64,000 bases of DNA from WHTI01 sp963756365 (lineage in GTDB: Bacteria > Actinomycetota > CADDZG01 > WHSQ01), in assembly GCA_963756365.1 (NCBI GenBank), contig CAVWNF010000003.1, forward strand, positions 1,612,001 through 1,676,000. Direction: 5' to 3'. Position 1 is the stretch's first letter. Each line of letters starts with the position of its first letter. A model generated the notes under the pieces. That model was not told where the DNA came from, made no database searches, and saw nothing but the letters and a program-made list of their open reading frames with translations. A program made the translations under genes and the position numbers. Positions 36,827 to 45,433 of the stretch are shown here, in pieces.

Positions 36827-38086
36827 ATGAAAGCTGGCGAACGGATCCATGACAGGTACAAGCTCGAAGAGCCCCTCGGCCGTGGCGGGATGGCCGAGGT
36901 CTGGCGTGCTGTGGATGAGCGCCTCGAGCGCACCGTCGCGGTCAAGTTCCTGTCGGAGCATTTCTCCGACGACCCCGAGAACCTGGTCCGGTTCTTCTCG
37001 GAAGCCCAGCAGATCGCACGGATCCAGCACCCGAATGTCGTCACCGTCCTCGAGTTCGGCGATCACGACGATCGCCCGTTCATCGTCATGTCTCACATCA
37101 CCGGTGGTTCGCTCTCAGAGGTAACCGGTTCGCCGGTCGAACCAGATAAGGCCCTGGCGCTAGTCGCGGGTGCTGCCAAGGGAGCTGGAGCCGCCCATGA
37201 CGTGGGGATCGTCCACCGTGACATCAAACCGGCGAACATCCTCATAGACGAAGACGGCACGGTCCGTCTCGCGGACTTCGGGATCGCGTTCGCAGATGGC
37301 GCCGAGTCGATGACCCAGACCGGCGCCGCCATCGGCTCGCCTCATTACATCTCTCCGGAACAGGCGAAAGGCGAACCGGCCACCCCCGCCTCCGATGTCT
37401 ACGCGCTCGGGATCGTGCTCTACGAGCTGATCACGGGTGAGAAACCGTTCGACGCCCAGAACATCACCGGCATCCTCACGGGACACATCGAACGCGAGCC
37501 CACCCCACCACACGACCTCGTTCCAGATATCGACCCGGCCGCAGAAGCCGTCGTCTTGAGATGCTTGGCTAAAGATCCGGCCCAGCGATTCTCCGATGGG
37601 AACGATCTCGCCGGGGCGATCCAGGAGGTCCGTTCTGGGCGGGCCGATGCCACACTGCTCGCTCCGGCAGCCGCAGGAACCGCCGAGTTCGAGTCGGTGG
37701 ACACCGAGCCGACGAGTGCACGGGACCCACGGAAAGTCGCGGCGCTGGTTGCGGCCGCCCTTTTGGTGATCGGAGCGGCCACCGCTGCGGTGATGATGAC
37801 CGGATCGGGGGATCCGGACGGAACCGCGATCGCAGCGACTCCTAGTCCGACACCATCCAAGACCAAGGACAAGAAGGAAGACAAAGAGCCAACCGCCGCT
37901 CCGACATCATCCGCAACCCCTACCCCTAGCCCAACCGCAAGTGAGGCTCAGCCGAGTCCAACTCCGAAATCGTCACCGGAACCGAAGCCGACCAAGACGC
38001 CGAAGCCGACGCCCACGCCAACGCCGACCCCGACCTCAACCACGGCAAGCACCGGAGAGCCGACGCCCACGCCCGCGGCTAACTGA
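36827..38086 (+). CDS. Membrane Ser/Thr protein kinase (PknB-like) with Pro/Thr-rich tail
   Basis: A 419-residue protein. The kinase domain (about 10-265) has all key residues: glycine loop LGRGGMAEVW, lysine TVAVKFLSEHF, catalytic IVHRDIKPANILIDE, Mg-binding LADFGIAF and the APE-equivalent SPHYISPEQA. One transmembrane helix follows (about 305-325, VAALVAAALLVIGAATAAVM). The outside part is a low-complexity Pro/Thr/Ser/Lys tail (TPTPTPTPTST); no PASTA domain is seen. ATG at 36827 fits the family N-terminus (MKAGERIHDRYKLEEPLG). It is divergent from the AfsR-like gene, with which it probably forms a signalling pair. Confidence 0.92.
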   Translation: MKAGERIHDRYKLEEPLGRGGMAEVWRAVDERLERTVAVKFLSEHFSDDPENLVRFFSEAQQIARIQHPNVVTVLEFGDHDDRPFIVMSHITGGSLSEVTGSPVEPDKALALVAGAAKGAGAAHDVGIVHRDIKPANILIDEDGTVRLADFGIAFADGAESMTQTGAAIGSPHYISPEQAKGEPATPASDVYALGIVLYELITGEKPFDAQNITGILTGHIEREPTPPHDLVPDIDPAAEAVVLRCLAKDPAQRFSDGNDLAGAIQEVRSGRADATLLAPAAAGTAEFESVDTEPTSARDPRKVAALVAAALLVIGAATAAVMMTGSGDPDGTAIAATPSPTPSKTKDKKEDKEPTAAPTSSATPTPSPTASEAQPSPTPKSSPEPKPTKTPKPTPTPTPTPTSTTASTGEPTPTPAAN

Positions 38087-38089
38087 TCC

Positions 38090-38638
38090 CTAACGGAACG
38101 GGATCTCGTAGGAGTCCTCGCGCGGAAGATCTTTGATCGCCTCTTTGATCCGCCGCGACATCTCATTCGGATCGATCGACAGACTCATATCCTCCGCGTC
38201 GGTCTGAAGTCGCTCGAGGGCGTTCCGGAGTTTGCGACGGGGCTTGAAACGACCGGCCCACTCAACATCGACGCCCGAGGTCCATGACCGCGCCCTTGCC
38301 CACAGTCCCGAAACGATCCCCTCCCGACCGACCGCCATCGCGCGATCGGTGGTGCTATCGATCCGGAAGTTCCATCCCAACTCTTCGGGGATGAACGTGA
38401 AGGTCAGGCCCTCTCCGGCGAAGGTGATCGGAGTCTTCTCGAGTATCTCCCCGCGGGTCTGGAGACGGTTGTAAGCATCCGACTCCGTCAGTCCAGAAAC
38501 CGCGTAGCCCTCGACACTCACACCGTGGTGGACCTTCCCAGCGTTCGAACCCAGGTCCACGATCACGAGATAGGCGAGTAAACCCGTCACCACGAACCCG
38601 ACGAGCATGATCCTCGTTGCAAGGGGAGCGTCTCTCAT
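38090..38638 (-). CDS. Membrane-anchored protein with VanW/PG-binding-4-like domain
   Basis: A 182-residue protein with one N-terminal transmembrane helix (about 9-29, IMLVGFVVTGLLAYLVIVDL) and an extracytoplasmic part that starts KVHHGVSVEGYAVSGLTESD, the hallmark of the peptidoglycan-binding-like domain found ahead of VanW domains. The following ILEKTPITFAGEGLTFTFIPEELGW also fits. It lacks the VanW part itself. Convergent with the kinase gene, with only 3 bases between the stops. Role in cell-wall handling is inferred only. Confidence 0.65.
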   Translation of the reverse strand: MRDAPLATRIMLVGFVVTGLLAYLVIVDLGSNAGKVHHGVSVEGYAVSGLTESDAYNRLQTRGEILEKTPITFAGEGLTFTFIPEELGWNFRIDSTTDRAMAVGREGIVSGLWARARSWTSGVDVEWAGRFKPRRKLRNALERLQTDAEDMSLSIDPNEMSRRIKEAIKDLPREDSYEIPFR

Positions 38639-38647
38639 GTCGCCATG

Positions 38648-39265
38648 CTATCGGCGGTGCGCGATCATCCGTTCGAAGCGCGTGCGAGCCTCGTCGGTCA
38701 TCCCTCGGTCCTTCGTCGAGTCCCAGTTCCCGACCTCGTCCGCGGCCTTGTCGCAGTAATCGCCGATCTGGGAGAGGAGATCCACGAACAGTTCGGCGGT
38801 GAGGGCGATCACATGGAGACGTTCTGGAAACGGACCCCCGGTTTCGAGGTACTCCTCCGCGTACGAGATGAGGTCGTCGGCCATCTCACGGGACGCCGTC
38901 GAGGTCGCCCTCAGCGATCTGGCCAAGTCCTCGGGCTCGCCGTGGTCTCCGAAGAACGCCCGCAGCAGGCCCTCGATCTCGAGCTTGGGAGGCGCCGGTT
39001 CGGTCTTCAGCCATTCTTTCAAGGCAGCTCGACCGGCGGGGGTGATCGAATAGGCGTTGCGCGTCCGCTGACCCACGTTCTCCTTGTCGAGGCTCGCCCA
39101 CCCCAGCGCCACCAGTCGCTTCTGTTCGCGATACAGGTGGGCCTCGGAACTCGGCCACGCGAACCGGAGGCTGCGCCGGGCCTGGCGGGTCAGCTCGTAG
39201 CCGGTCCACGGCCGTAGGGCCAGGAGACCGAGGAGCGAGTACGTAGCGGTCGATGCGGTCGGCAT
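38648..39265 (-). CDS. PadR family transcriptional regulator
   Basis: A 205-residue repressor. The winged helix occupies about 5-85: YSLLGLLALRPWTGYELTRQ, SSEAHLYREQKRLVALGWAS and the wing TRNAYSITPAGRAALKEWL. The C-terminal helices (Vir_C, about 95-185) mediate dimerisation. Two tandem palindromes lie just upstream, between it and the divergent maleylpyruvate-isomerase-family gene at 39383, so it probably controls itself and that gene. The PadR family often senses small phenolic or drug-like ligands. Confidence 0.9.
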   Translation of the reverse strand: MPTASTATYSLLGLLALRPWTGYELTRQARRSLRFAWPSSEAHLYREQKRLVALGWASLDKENVGQRTRNAYSITPAGRAALKEWLKTEPAPPKLEIEGLLRAFFGDHGEPEDLARSLRATSTASREMADDLISYAEEYLETGGPFPERLHVIALTAELFVDLLSQIGDYCDKAADEVGNWDSTKDRGMTDEARTRFERMIAHRR

Positions 39266-39273
39266 GATTTGAC

Positions 39274-39314
39274 TTTACTCCATTTGTGAGTAGATTTACT
39301 CTCGGTGTGAGTAA
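39274..39314. promoter_or_regulatory. Two tandem PadR-type operators
   Basis: TTTACTC-N7-GAGTAGA at 39274-39294 and TTTACTC-N7-GAGTAA at 39295-39314, placed 21 bp apart, i.e. two helical turns. The second is a perfect 6-bp inverted repeat (TTACTC/GAGTAA). They fill the space just upstream of the padR start codon. Confidence 0.65.
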
Positions 39315-39382
39315 CTGGCGATCCAGAATGGAGGCGGGCATGGTCGAGCGCGGCGCAGGGAGAGGTCGTCCGAGCGGAGGGC

Positions 39383-40117
39383 GTGCGGCTCGCCCACGTG
39401 GTTCCGGTGAGGGAGGCGGCGGGAGAACGATTCGTAGCACTGCTAAGGGATCTGCCGGAGGACGCCGGATCACTTCCCGTTCCGGGGCTCAAGTGGACGG
39501 TCGCGGAAACCGCGGTCCACATGCTGACGGTCCTGCGCCGGGGACTGGTCGACTTCCGGCGCTCGGAGACGCTCGAGGGGCTGGCCGAGTTGAACGACCT
39601 CTGCATCCAAGAGGTCGACGAACGCTCTCTGGCCGTGATCGCGGACCTGATCGACGAGGCGTCGGCGAAAGCGGTTAGAGGACTGCAGGGGATGAGCGAC
39701 GAGCAGGCCGATGAGGGGTTCCCGCTGCACATGGGGCTCAGCGCGAACGTACCCACCGCTATCTCGTACGGGATCTTCGATCTGCTCGGTCACGGCTACG
39801 ACATCGCCCGGGCGACCGGCCACGACTGGCCGTTCGATCCACTCGAGGTCGGCACGATGATGCGAACGATCCTTCCGGCGATGCGCCCGTGGATCCCCCA
39901 AGAGATCATCGACGGAGAGCCGCGCGAGGAACGCATCGCGTTCGTTCCCGACGTTGTTCTCTCGATCAGAACCGGCGGAGGACTGTGGTCAGTGACGAAC
40001 GCGACCGACGCCACCGACGAAGTAGATCCCGTCGAGCTGTTCCTCGCGGTCGCCGGCAGAGAGCCGGCATCGGACCCGGTCGTGACGCGCATCGCATCGT
40101 GGTTCTCCCCCATCTAG
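39383..40117 (+). CDS. Maleylpyruvate isomerase family, mycothiol-dependent (DinB_2/MDMPI domain)
   Basis: About 244 residues with the MDMPI layout: PVPGLKWTVAETAVHMLTVL near residue 32 (metal-site His), then the second helix pair including NVPTAISYGIFDLLGHGYDI (second His) and a C-terminal SCP2-like beta part RIAFVPDVVLSIRTGGGLWS. Such enzymes use mycothiol as cofactor, supporting an actinobacterial origin. GTG at 39383 is the only start in this frame, but the frame reads on upstream (WSSAAQGEVVRAEG) with family-like sequence up to 39341, so the true start may be ATG 39328 or 39340 with a frame break. Confidence 0.75.
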   Translation: MRLAHVVPVREAAGERFVALLRDLPEDAGSLPVPGLKWTVAETAVHMLTVLRRGLVDFRRSETLEGLAELNDLCIQEVDERSLAVIADLIDEASAKAVRGLQGMSDEQADEGFPLHMGLSANVPTAISYGIFDLLGHGYDIARATGHDWPFDPLEVGTMMRTILPAMRPWIPQEIIDGEPREERIAFVPDVVLSIRTGGGLWSVTNATDATDEVDPVELFLAVAGREPASDPVVTRIASWFSPI

Positions 40118-40243
40118 GGATGAAGCTTGCATATCCCCCTAGGCTCGGGCCGGACCTGCGTGCCAAGACCTCGACCACCCTTGCGGACATGGGGCGGCGG
40201 CGCGTTAATCGTCTAACACTGGCCGAGGAAGAGAGGGTCCGAG

Positions 40244-41527
40244 ATGTCGGGGCGTTCCAGTAGGCGCACTAGGTTCGTCTGGATCCTGATCGCGGTCGCT
40301 GGTCTCATGTCGGCGTCGTCTCCAACGCACGCCGTCTCCCAGGCGGGGAGGCTCCTCGATCAAGGCCCCTCGGAGTTCACCAGCCCGTGGGGTATCGCCA
40401 CCGATGAGTTCGGCGACATCTACGTCGCCGATGCCTACAAGAATCGGATCGTGAAATTCGACGCCGGCACGAAACAGGCCGAGTGGGTCGCAGGGGCGTA
40501 CGGATCTGGGGACGGCCAGCTTTATCTGCCGCAAGGCCTTGCGGTTGGCGACGGCGTGATCTATGTGGCGGACACGCTCAACCACCGCATCGCGATGTTC
40601 ACCCAAGAGGGGGCGTGGGCTGGCTCGATCGTCGGAGCGGGGGAGAACACGTTCGCGTATCCGGCCGACGTCGACTACCTCAACGGTTACCTGTTCGTCG
40701 CCGAGGGTGGGGGCCATTGCAGGGTGACCATCATCCGAAAGTCGGGCGCTACCTACAACATGGTCGGGACCGTCGGCAGCTGCGGTGGCGCACCAGGGCA
40801 GCTATCCAGCCCTGCCGGGGTCGCCGCAACCGATACCGAGATCTTCATCGCCGATGCACAGGGGGCCGTGAAGAAGTTCGACTATTTCGGCAACTACCTT
40901 CTGACGATCGCATCTCCGGGGTATGAAGAAGGCCAGGTTGACGGCCCCTATGCACTGGCTGTGTCCAAGACGGGCGCCGAAGGAACGCATGTATGGGTGA
41001 TCGAGGCGGGCTCGACCTCGCGAGCCCAGAGATTCACGTCGGACGGGACCCTCGTCGACGTCCTAACCGGAACGAATACCAACCACTTCAGCTACCCCCA
41101 CGGGATCGCGCTGAGTCCCACCGCGGATGTCTTATACGTCGCTGATACCAGCGGCGACGATCCCAACGTCTACTCGTTCCTTGTGACCGAGCCCGAGATC
41201 TCTGTCGTTGCCGACGACAACCTGAAGCATCTCGTTAAGACCGAAGGACTCTGGTTCAGAGTCGCCTACAACCAGACAACGAAGACGTGCAAGGTTGTAG
41301 CGACAGCGGACGTCTCCGTGCCCGGGCATCCCGAGTTCACCGTCGATAGGGATTTCAGAGTGGGGAGCCTCGCCGACGACTACAAGGTCGACGTGAGCGC
41401 GAAGCAGGCGAAATGGATGGCACGAGCCAAGGAGTCGAACAAGAAGGTCTCGGTGCGCGCATCGTTCCGCGGCAAGTGCGACAACAACGTGAAGGTGACT
41501 GCCAAAGAGAACTACAAGGCTTCGTAA
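40244..41527 (+). CDS. Secreted NHL-repeat beta-propeller protein
   Basis: A 427-residue exported protein. ATG at 40244 follows GAAGAGAGGG. A signal peptide with a basic head (MSGRSSRRTRFVWILIAVAG) is cut near THAVSQA. Repeats typical of NHL blades follow: FTSPWGIATDEFGDIYVADA, LYLPQGLAVGDGVIYVADTL, YPADVDYLNGYLFVAE and FSYPHGIALSPTADVLYVAD. The last 110 residues form a separate Lys-rich beta-sandwich-like domain (from about 320). Role unknown; it is the second secreted propeller in the window. Confidence 0.82.
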   Translation: MSGRSSRRTRFVWILIAVAGLMSASSPTHAVSQAGRLLDQGPSEFTSPWGIATDEFGDIYVADAYKNRIVKFDAGTKQAEWVAGAYGSGDGQLYLPQGLAVGDGVIYVADTLNHRIAMFTQEGAWAGSIVGAGENTFAYPADVDYLNGYLFVAEGGGHCRVTIIRKSGATYNMVGTVGSCGGAPGQLSSPAGVAATDTEIFIADAQGAVKKFDYFGNYLLTIASPGYEEGQVDGPYALAVSKTGAEGTHVWVIEAGSTSRAQRFTSDGTLVDVLTGTNTNHFSYPHGIALSPTADVLYVADTSGDDPNVYSFLVTEPEISVVADDNLKHLVKTEGLWFRVAYNQTTKTCKVVATADVSVPGHPEFTVDRDFRVGSLADDYKVDVSAKQAKWMARAKESNKKVSVRASFRGKCDNNVKVTAKENYKAS

Positions 41528-41627
41528 GTCGAGGCTCTAGTCAGATCTGTCTAACCTCCGCCTACCGACTCATTCTGCGGACGCCGCCAGCCCAAGCGCT
41601 GGGTTCTGGCACTCCTTGCTTGCTTGA

Positions 41628-42020
41628 CTAGAGGATCTCCACTGGGCAGCGGATACCTGGAGCCCTGGACATCCGCCGATCACTTGTGACCAAGGGGCAA
41701 GCAAGCCCCTCGGCCAGGGCGATGTACGAAGCGTCGTAGGGGGTGAGATTCGCCCGAAGCTCCCAGATACGGGGGGCAAGCGGCCAGTGTGGGTATCTGG
41801 CGAGAGTGAGCTCGGATAGGCCGCTGAGTGCGTCCTCAGCCTGCTGCTGATGGACCTCGCCAGCTGAGTGCAGTCGCCTGAGTGCCGACATGACCTCAAG
41901 ATCGATCAGATGAGGGGCGTGTAGGTCTGGATCCTCACGCAGTCGATCCCTCGCCCTTTGACCCTCGAGGCCGTGATCGGCGACAGCCAGGGCGAGCGTG
42001 GATGCGTCCACCACGATCAC
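41628..42020 (-). CDS. PIN-domain toxin (VapC-like)
   Basis: A 130-residue ribonuclease toxin. The acidic site is complete: Asp in MIVVDASTLALAV, Glu in HLIDLEVMSALRRL, Asp in LTPYDASYIALAE and Asp in PLVTSDRRMSRAPG. ATG at 42020 overlaps the antitoxin stop (ATGA), the usual VapBC coupling. The local GC is somewhat lower than that of neighbouring genes. Confidence 0.88.
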   Translation of the reverse strand: MIVVDASTLALAVADHGLEGQRARDRLREDPDLHAPHLIDLEVMSALRRLHSAGEVHQQQAEDALSGLSELTLARYPHWPLAPRIWELRANLTPYDASYIALAEGLACPLVTSDRRMSRAPGIRCPVEIL

Positions 42021-42247
42021 CGTGTCTCGCGATCCTTCCTGATGGAATTCACGACGACCGTAGATGAGAGCCGGGCTCCCCCGCGTCGCTCTATCCGTCG
42101 CAAGACCTCATCCACCGTAGGTTTCGATGCAGCCTCGTTTACCAGACTCAACAGGTACTCCTGTAATGACATACCTGCCGCATTCGCTCGACGCCTCAGG
42201 ATGGAGTGGGTCTTTTCAGGAACGTTGCGGATCTGCATGTTCTTCAT
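42017..42247 (-). CDS. Ribbon-helix-helix antitoxin (FitA/VapB-like)
   Basis: A 76-residue antitoxin. The RHH domain is MQIRNVPEKTHSILRRRANA followed by GMSLQEYLLSLVNEAA, close to FitA-type proteins. ATG at 42247 (MKNMQIRNVP) is chosen; 42256 and 42238 are alternatives. The C-terminal tail would wrap the toxin. The start overlaps a palindrome that is probably its own operator. Confidence 0.85.
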   Translation of the reverse strand: MKNMQIRNVPEKTHSILRRRANAAGMSLQEYLLSLVNEAASKPTVDEVLRRIERRGGARLSSTVVVNSIRKDRETR

Positions 42248-42266
42248 TGCATGCATTTTACATGCA
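42248..42266 (-). promoter_or_regulatory. Probable VapBC autoregulatory operator
   Basis: TGCATG (42248-42253), 7 bases, CATGCA (42261-42266): a perfect 6-bp inverted repeat touching the antitoxin start, AT-rich in the middle. Confidence 0.55.
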
Positions 42267-42279
42267 CTCCCCCACAGGC

Positions 42280-42839
42280 TCAAGGCTCGCCGTTGCAGGT
42301 GTCGGGCGACCACAGGCCCCTGTCGTTGTCGCGGGCTTCTCGCTCGAGTTCCACGAACAGGTCTGCGTGGCGGACGTTGGGCGGGTACGTGAACGCCGAC
42401 GCGTAACCGTTGGAGACCATCCGGGCATTGATCATCTCGTCCCCGAGATAGACGTAGCGCAGGAGTCGGTCGAAACGGTCCGCCTCCTCGACGTCCTTGA
42501 CCATGCGCACCTCTGCACCTTCGACCAGCGCCTTCATCGCGGCCGAGGCTTCCTTGCCGAAACACTGGACCGGTCGGCGTGGGTCTACCGACTCCGGCGT
42601 ATCGATCCCGATGAGGCGGACACGAGCCTCGCCGCGGCCTGCTTCGCCGGCCCCGGGGCCTTCGACCCGGGACGTGACCTCCACCACGAGTGTGTCACCG
42701 TCGACCACCCTGGTTACCGTTGCGTTCTCGTAACCAGCCGGGCTCCTGAGAGAAGGTAGCCGGGGACTGAACGGTCAGATCGACAGCCACCTGGCACGAC
42801 GCCGATGCCAGCAAGAGTAGAGACCGCTATCCGTTTCAC
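42280..42839 (-). CDS. Thermonuclease (SNase) family lipoprotein, frame broken near the N-terminus
   Basis: About 186 codons. The nuclease domain is intact: ATVTRVVDGDTLVVEV, RVRLIGIDTPESVDP (Arg and Asp of the Ca/active site), FGKEASAAMKALVEG, DRFDRLLRYVYLGDEMINAR and the final DNDRGLWSPDTC. Upstream of 42708 the frame runs into a stop; two short shifts link it to a GTG at 42839 and to a good lipobox LLLLASASC, so an exported, lipid-anchored nuclease is likely. Extracellular SNase proteins degrade free DNA or RNA for nutrition or defence. Confidence 0.75.
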
Positions 42840-43328
42840 CCCCGCAGGTTAGCGGGGAGGTGCGACACGAGGCTAGAGCCACACCCTTGCGCTACGTGGT
42901 GGGGTGTCGTGGTTTATCGCGCCAGCGGGGAAGGAACTCCTCGCCCGCCCTGGAGGGTTCCGGTCGAGCCGCGACATCTCGAGGTCGATAGAGATCGAGA
43001 AGATCTCTAGATGACGGATGCCGAGCCACGTGGCACCTCTCTCGAACGCGTCTGAGGGCGCTCGCAAGAGCTCCCGCGCACCCTCGACTCACCCGAGGCG
43101 CTCAGCCGGAGTCCATCAACTGCGATCCCTAGCGCCTTGACGGTCTCGATCTCGGTCCGCACAGACTCTCCCCCTCGACTGAAACGTCCCCAACCTCACG
43201 GATGATGACGGTTCAGGGTGGAGCCCGTCATCATCAGATTGCGCCAACTCGCGCCCTAATCAGGTAAGAATTAGGACATTCCGTCCACAATCTGCGCCAC
43301 GGTCTCCGTACGGTCTACGATAGGTGCG
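42840..43328. other. Gene-poor stretch of about 490 bases
   Basis: Only a doubtful minus-strand gene (next entry) is seen. No tRNA, repeat, terminator or clear operator was found. Just before 43329 the sequence is AT-richer, as expected for the promoter of the LuxR-type cluster. Confidence 0.4.
42873..43162 (-). pseudogene. Possible small hypothetical gene, frame-shifted
   Basis: GTG at 43162 has a strong GAGGGGGAGAG ribosome site and begins VRTEIETVKALGIAVDGLRL. After about 35 codons the frame is lost; another frame continues TWLGIRHLEIFSISIDLEMS. It resembles nothing I know. It may be the remains of a protein of about 95 residues, or chance. Confidence 0.3.
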
Positions 43329-45433
43329 ATGGGAGGCCATTCCACCGGGATGCCCACGCGTCGCAAGTGGCGGGGTATCCCGATCGCTATCGTCGGGGGT
43401 ACGAGCGCGGACGCACTCCGATTAGCTCATTCGATAGTCGAAGGGTCGGAGAACCAGGCGGTCGAAGGGAGATGCCTGCCAGCGCTGACCTACGTCGCGT
43501 ACGTCCCGCTAAGGCGCGCCTTCGGGACGACACCTGTCGGGAGATCCTGCATGGGTAGCGAGGACGACGAAGCGACTGGCCGCGGGGCGAGTGGTCATCC
43601 TCGCCGACATGCAGTGGGCAGATCGCGACACTCTCGCCCTTCTGCCCACGCTTGGCTCGGCAGGTTCCTCTCGATCGTGACGCTGCAGCCAGGATCTCGC
43701 CAGGCGCCGAGGCCGTTCTCGACCCGCATCCGGGACGCTTCGTTCCTCGAGATCTCACGCTGGCGGACGATCAACCCGGCTCGGGTGCCGACGACGGCAC
43801 CCTGCTCGAACAGGATGTCCCCGTCGGAGAGGTTCACGTTCGCGATCACCGAGCTCCGGCGTCCGATAACGCTTGCCGATCGTTCACGACTCCTCGAGCT
43901 CGCCGCACTCAACGCTCCGGACGATCGGAGAACGGAGCTAGCGTTCCAGGCAGCCGCCGCCCTGACCGAGGTTGGGTTCAGTTTCGACGCCGAGGCGATC
44001 CTCGACTTGATCCCCGACGACGACGTCGAGACCCGGCGCGGCGACGTCCTTCTCAGATCATGGGCAGTGATCCATCGGGGCGAGTATCACGGCCGGGAAG
44101 CGCATCGCAGAGGAGGGGCTTGCGCTGGACGGGATCGGCGGCGGACACGCGCATCAAGCTGGAACTTCGTGCCGCCGAGGCGGACGTCTGGAGTCAGGCC
44201 CCGGATCTCAGGCTCGACCACCTCCTCGATCTCCTCCTCGGCCATCGGAGGCGCGACGTCGAGGTCGGCCGAGCCCAAGCGTCTCGTCGGACAGTTCCTC
44301 GCCTGGAGGAGGGACGAGCGCGGGATCGACCTACCTCCGGAGCGCACTTGCTGGAGGCTCACGCGCTCGGCGAGCTCATCGACGAACTCACGTGCCGCGC
44401 GCAACTCTCCTACGCCCTTTATCAGTCGGGGCAGCCACGCGAGGCGATCGGCATCGCTCTCGCCGGAGCGTGGAAGACGGACGGACTCGGGATCGGGAAC
44501 TGGGAGGTTGGGTTCCGGGTCGAGAGCGCCTACTTCAGCATGTTGTGGAGCGGGGACTACCGCGACGAGGTGGACGACCTCGTGGAGCAACTAGACGCAG
44601 GAACCACCCTCGGAAGGTTGCGATGCGAAGCCGAGGCCCTCGCCGTCATCGCCCTCGCTGAGCTGGGCCGGTTCGACGACGCAAGGGCACGCCTCCCATT
44701 GATGAACTCGTGGGTCGACACGCCAAGGGACATCACCGAATCACTTATCGCTCGCTCCGAGCTCGCGTGGCTCTCGGGAACTCGCACGAGATCCTCACGA
44801 TGCTCCGAGTCCGCGACCCCGACCGGTGAAGGGACGAGGGATCGTTCAGGCGAATGCCAACTGGGCGAGATTCGATCTGGGACTTCCCGTAGAACCTCAC
44901 GGCGGCTGGCCACAGGTCACCGGCGTCGCCCCGCATCGAGATCGGCGCCCAGGTCCACCTTGCGGCCGGACGCTTCACGGACGCCGAGAAGGGGTTCCTG
45001 GCGGCCGCCGATCGGTGGGATCGAGGTGTGGTCCGCACGTGCGTGGCGCTGCCGATGGGCGGCCGCGCTCGCGATGATCCGGGCCGGCGAAACTCGAGCG
45101 CGCCAAGCCGCTGCTCGACCTCGTTAGCTCAGGTTGCGACCGAACGCGGCTATCGACCCCTGCTCTTCAGGATCCAGCGTTCCTACAGGGAAGCGGGTTT
45201 CAAGCGCCCGCAGGGTCGGATGTCTCGCGGGCACGTAACCGACCGCGAGCGCGAGACGCTGACACTGGTTGGCGAGGGCCTGACCACGAAGCAGATCGGC
45301 GAGCGGATGGGCGTGATGCCATCGACCGTCGAGACCCTCGTGCTCGAACGCGATGAAGAAGCTCGGGTGCTCGACACGCGTCGAAGCCGCTTCTCTCATC
45401 GTCACCGAGGAACTCGATGGCGTAGAGCGATAA
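43329..45433 (+). pseudogene. LuxR-type large ATPase regulator, copy 1, heavily frame-disrupted
   Basis: About 700 codons when bridged. The N-terminal part has VPLRRAFG and a Walker B-like stretch VVILADMQWADRDTLALL (near 43590-43650). The middle is TPR-like: LADRSRLLELAALNAPDDRR, LRSWAVIHRGEYH, AQLSYALYQSGQPREAIGIA and EALAVIALAELGRFDDARAR. The C-terminus is a LuxR helix-turn-helix: TDREREVLTLVGEGLTTKQIG then GVMPSTVETLV and KLGCSTRVEAASL, ending at 45433. The P-loop position reads GGTSADALR, without the Lys-Ser/Thr. Around ten small indels are needed, with no in-frame nonsense codon noticed. Confidence 0.6.

Noticed and set aside
37840..38086. Short C/G-rich repeats in the kinase gene and at 52470-52545 as a possible CRISPR or regulatory repeat
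   Set aside because: They are in-frame Pro/Thr codon repeats of protein tails and linkers, without regular repeat-spacer layout.
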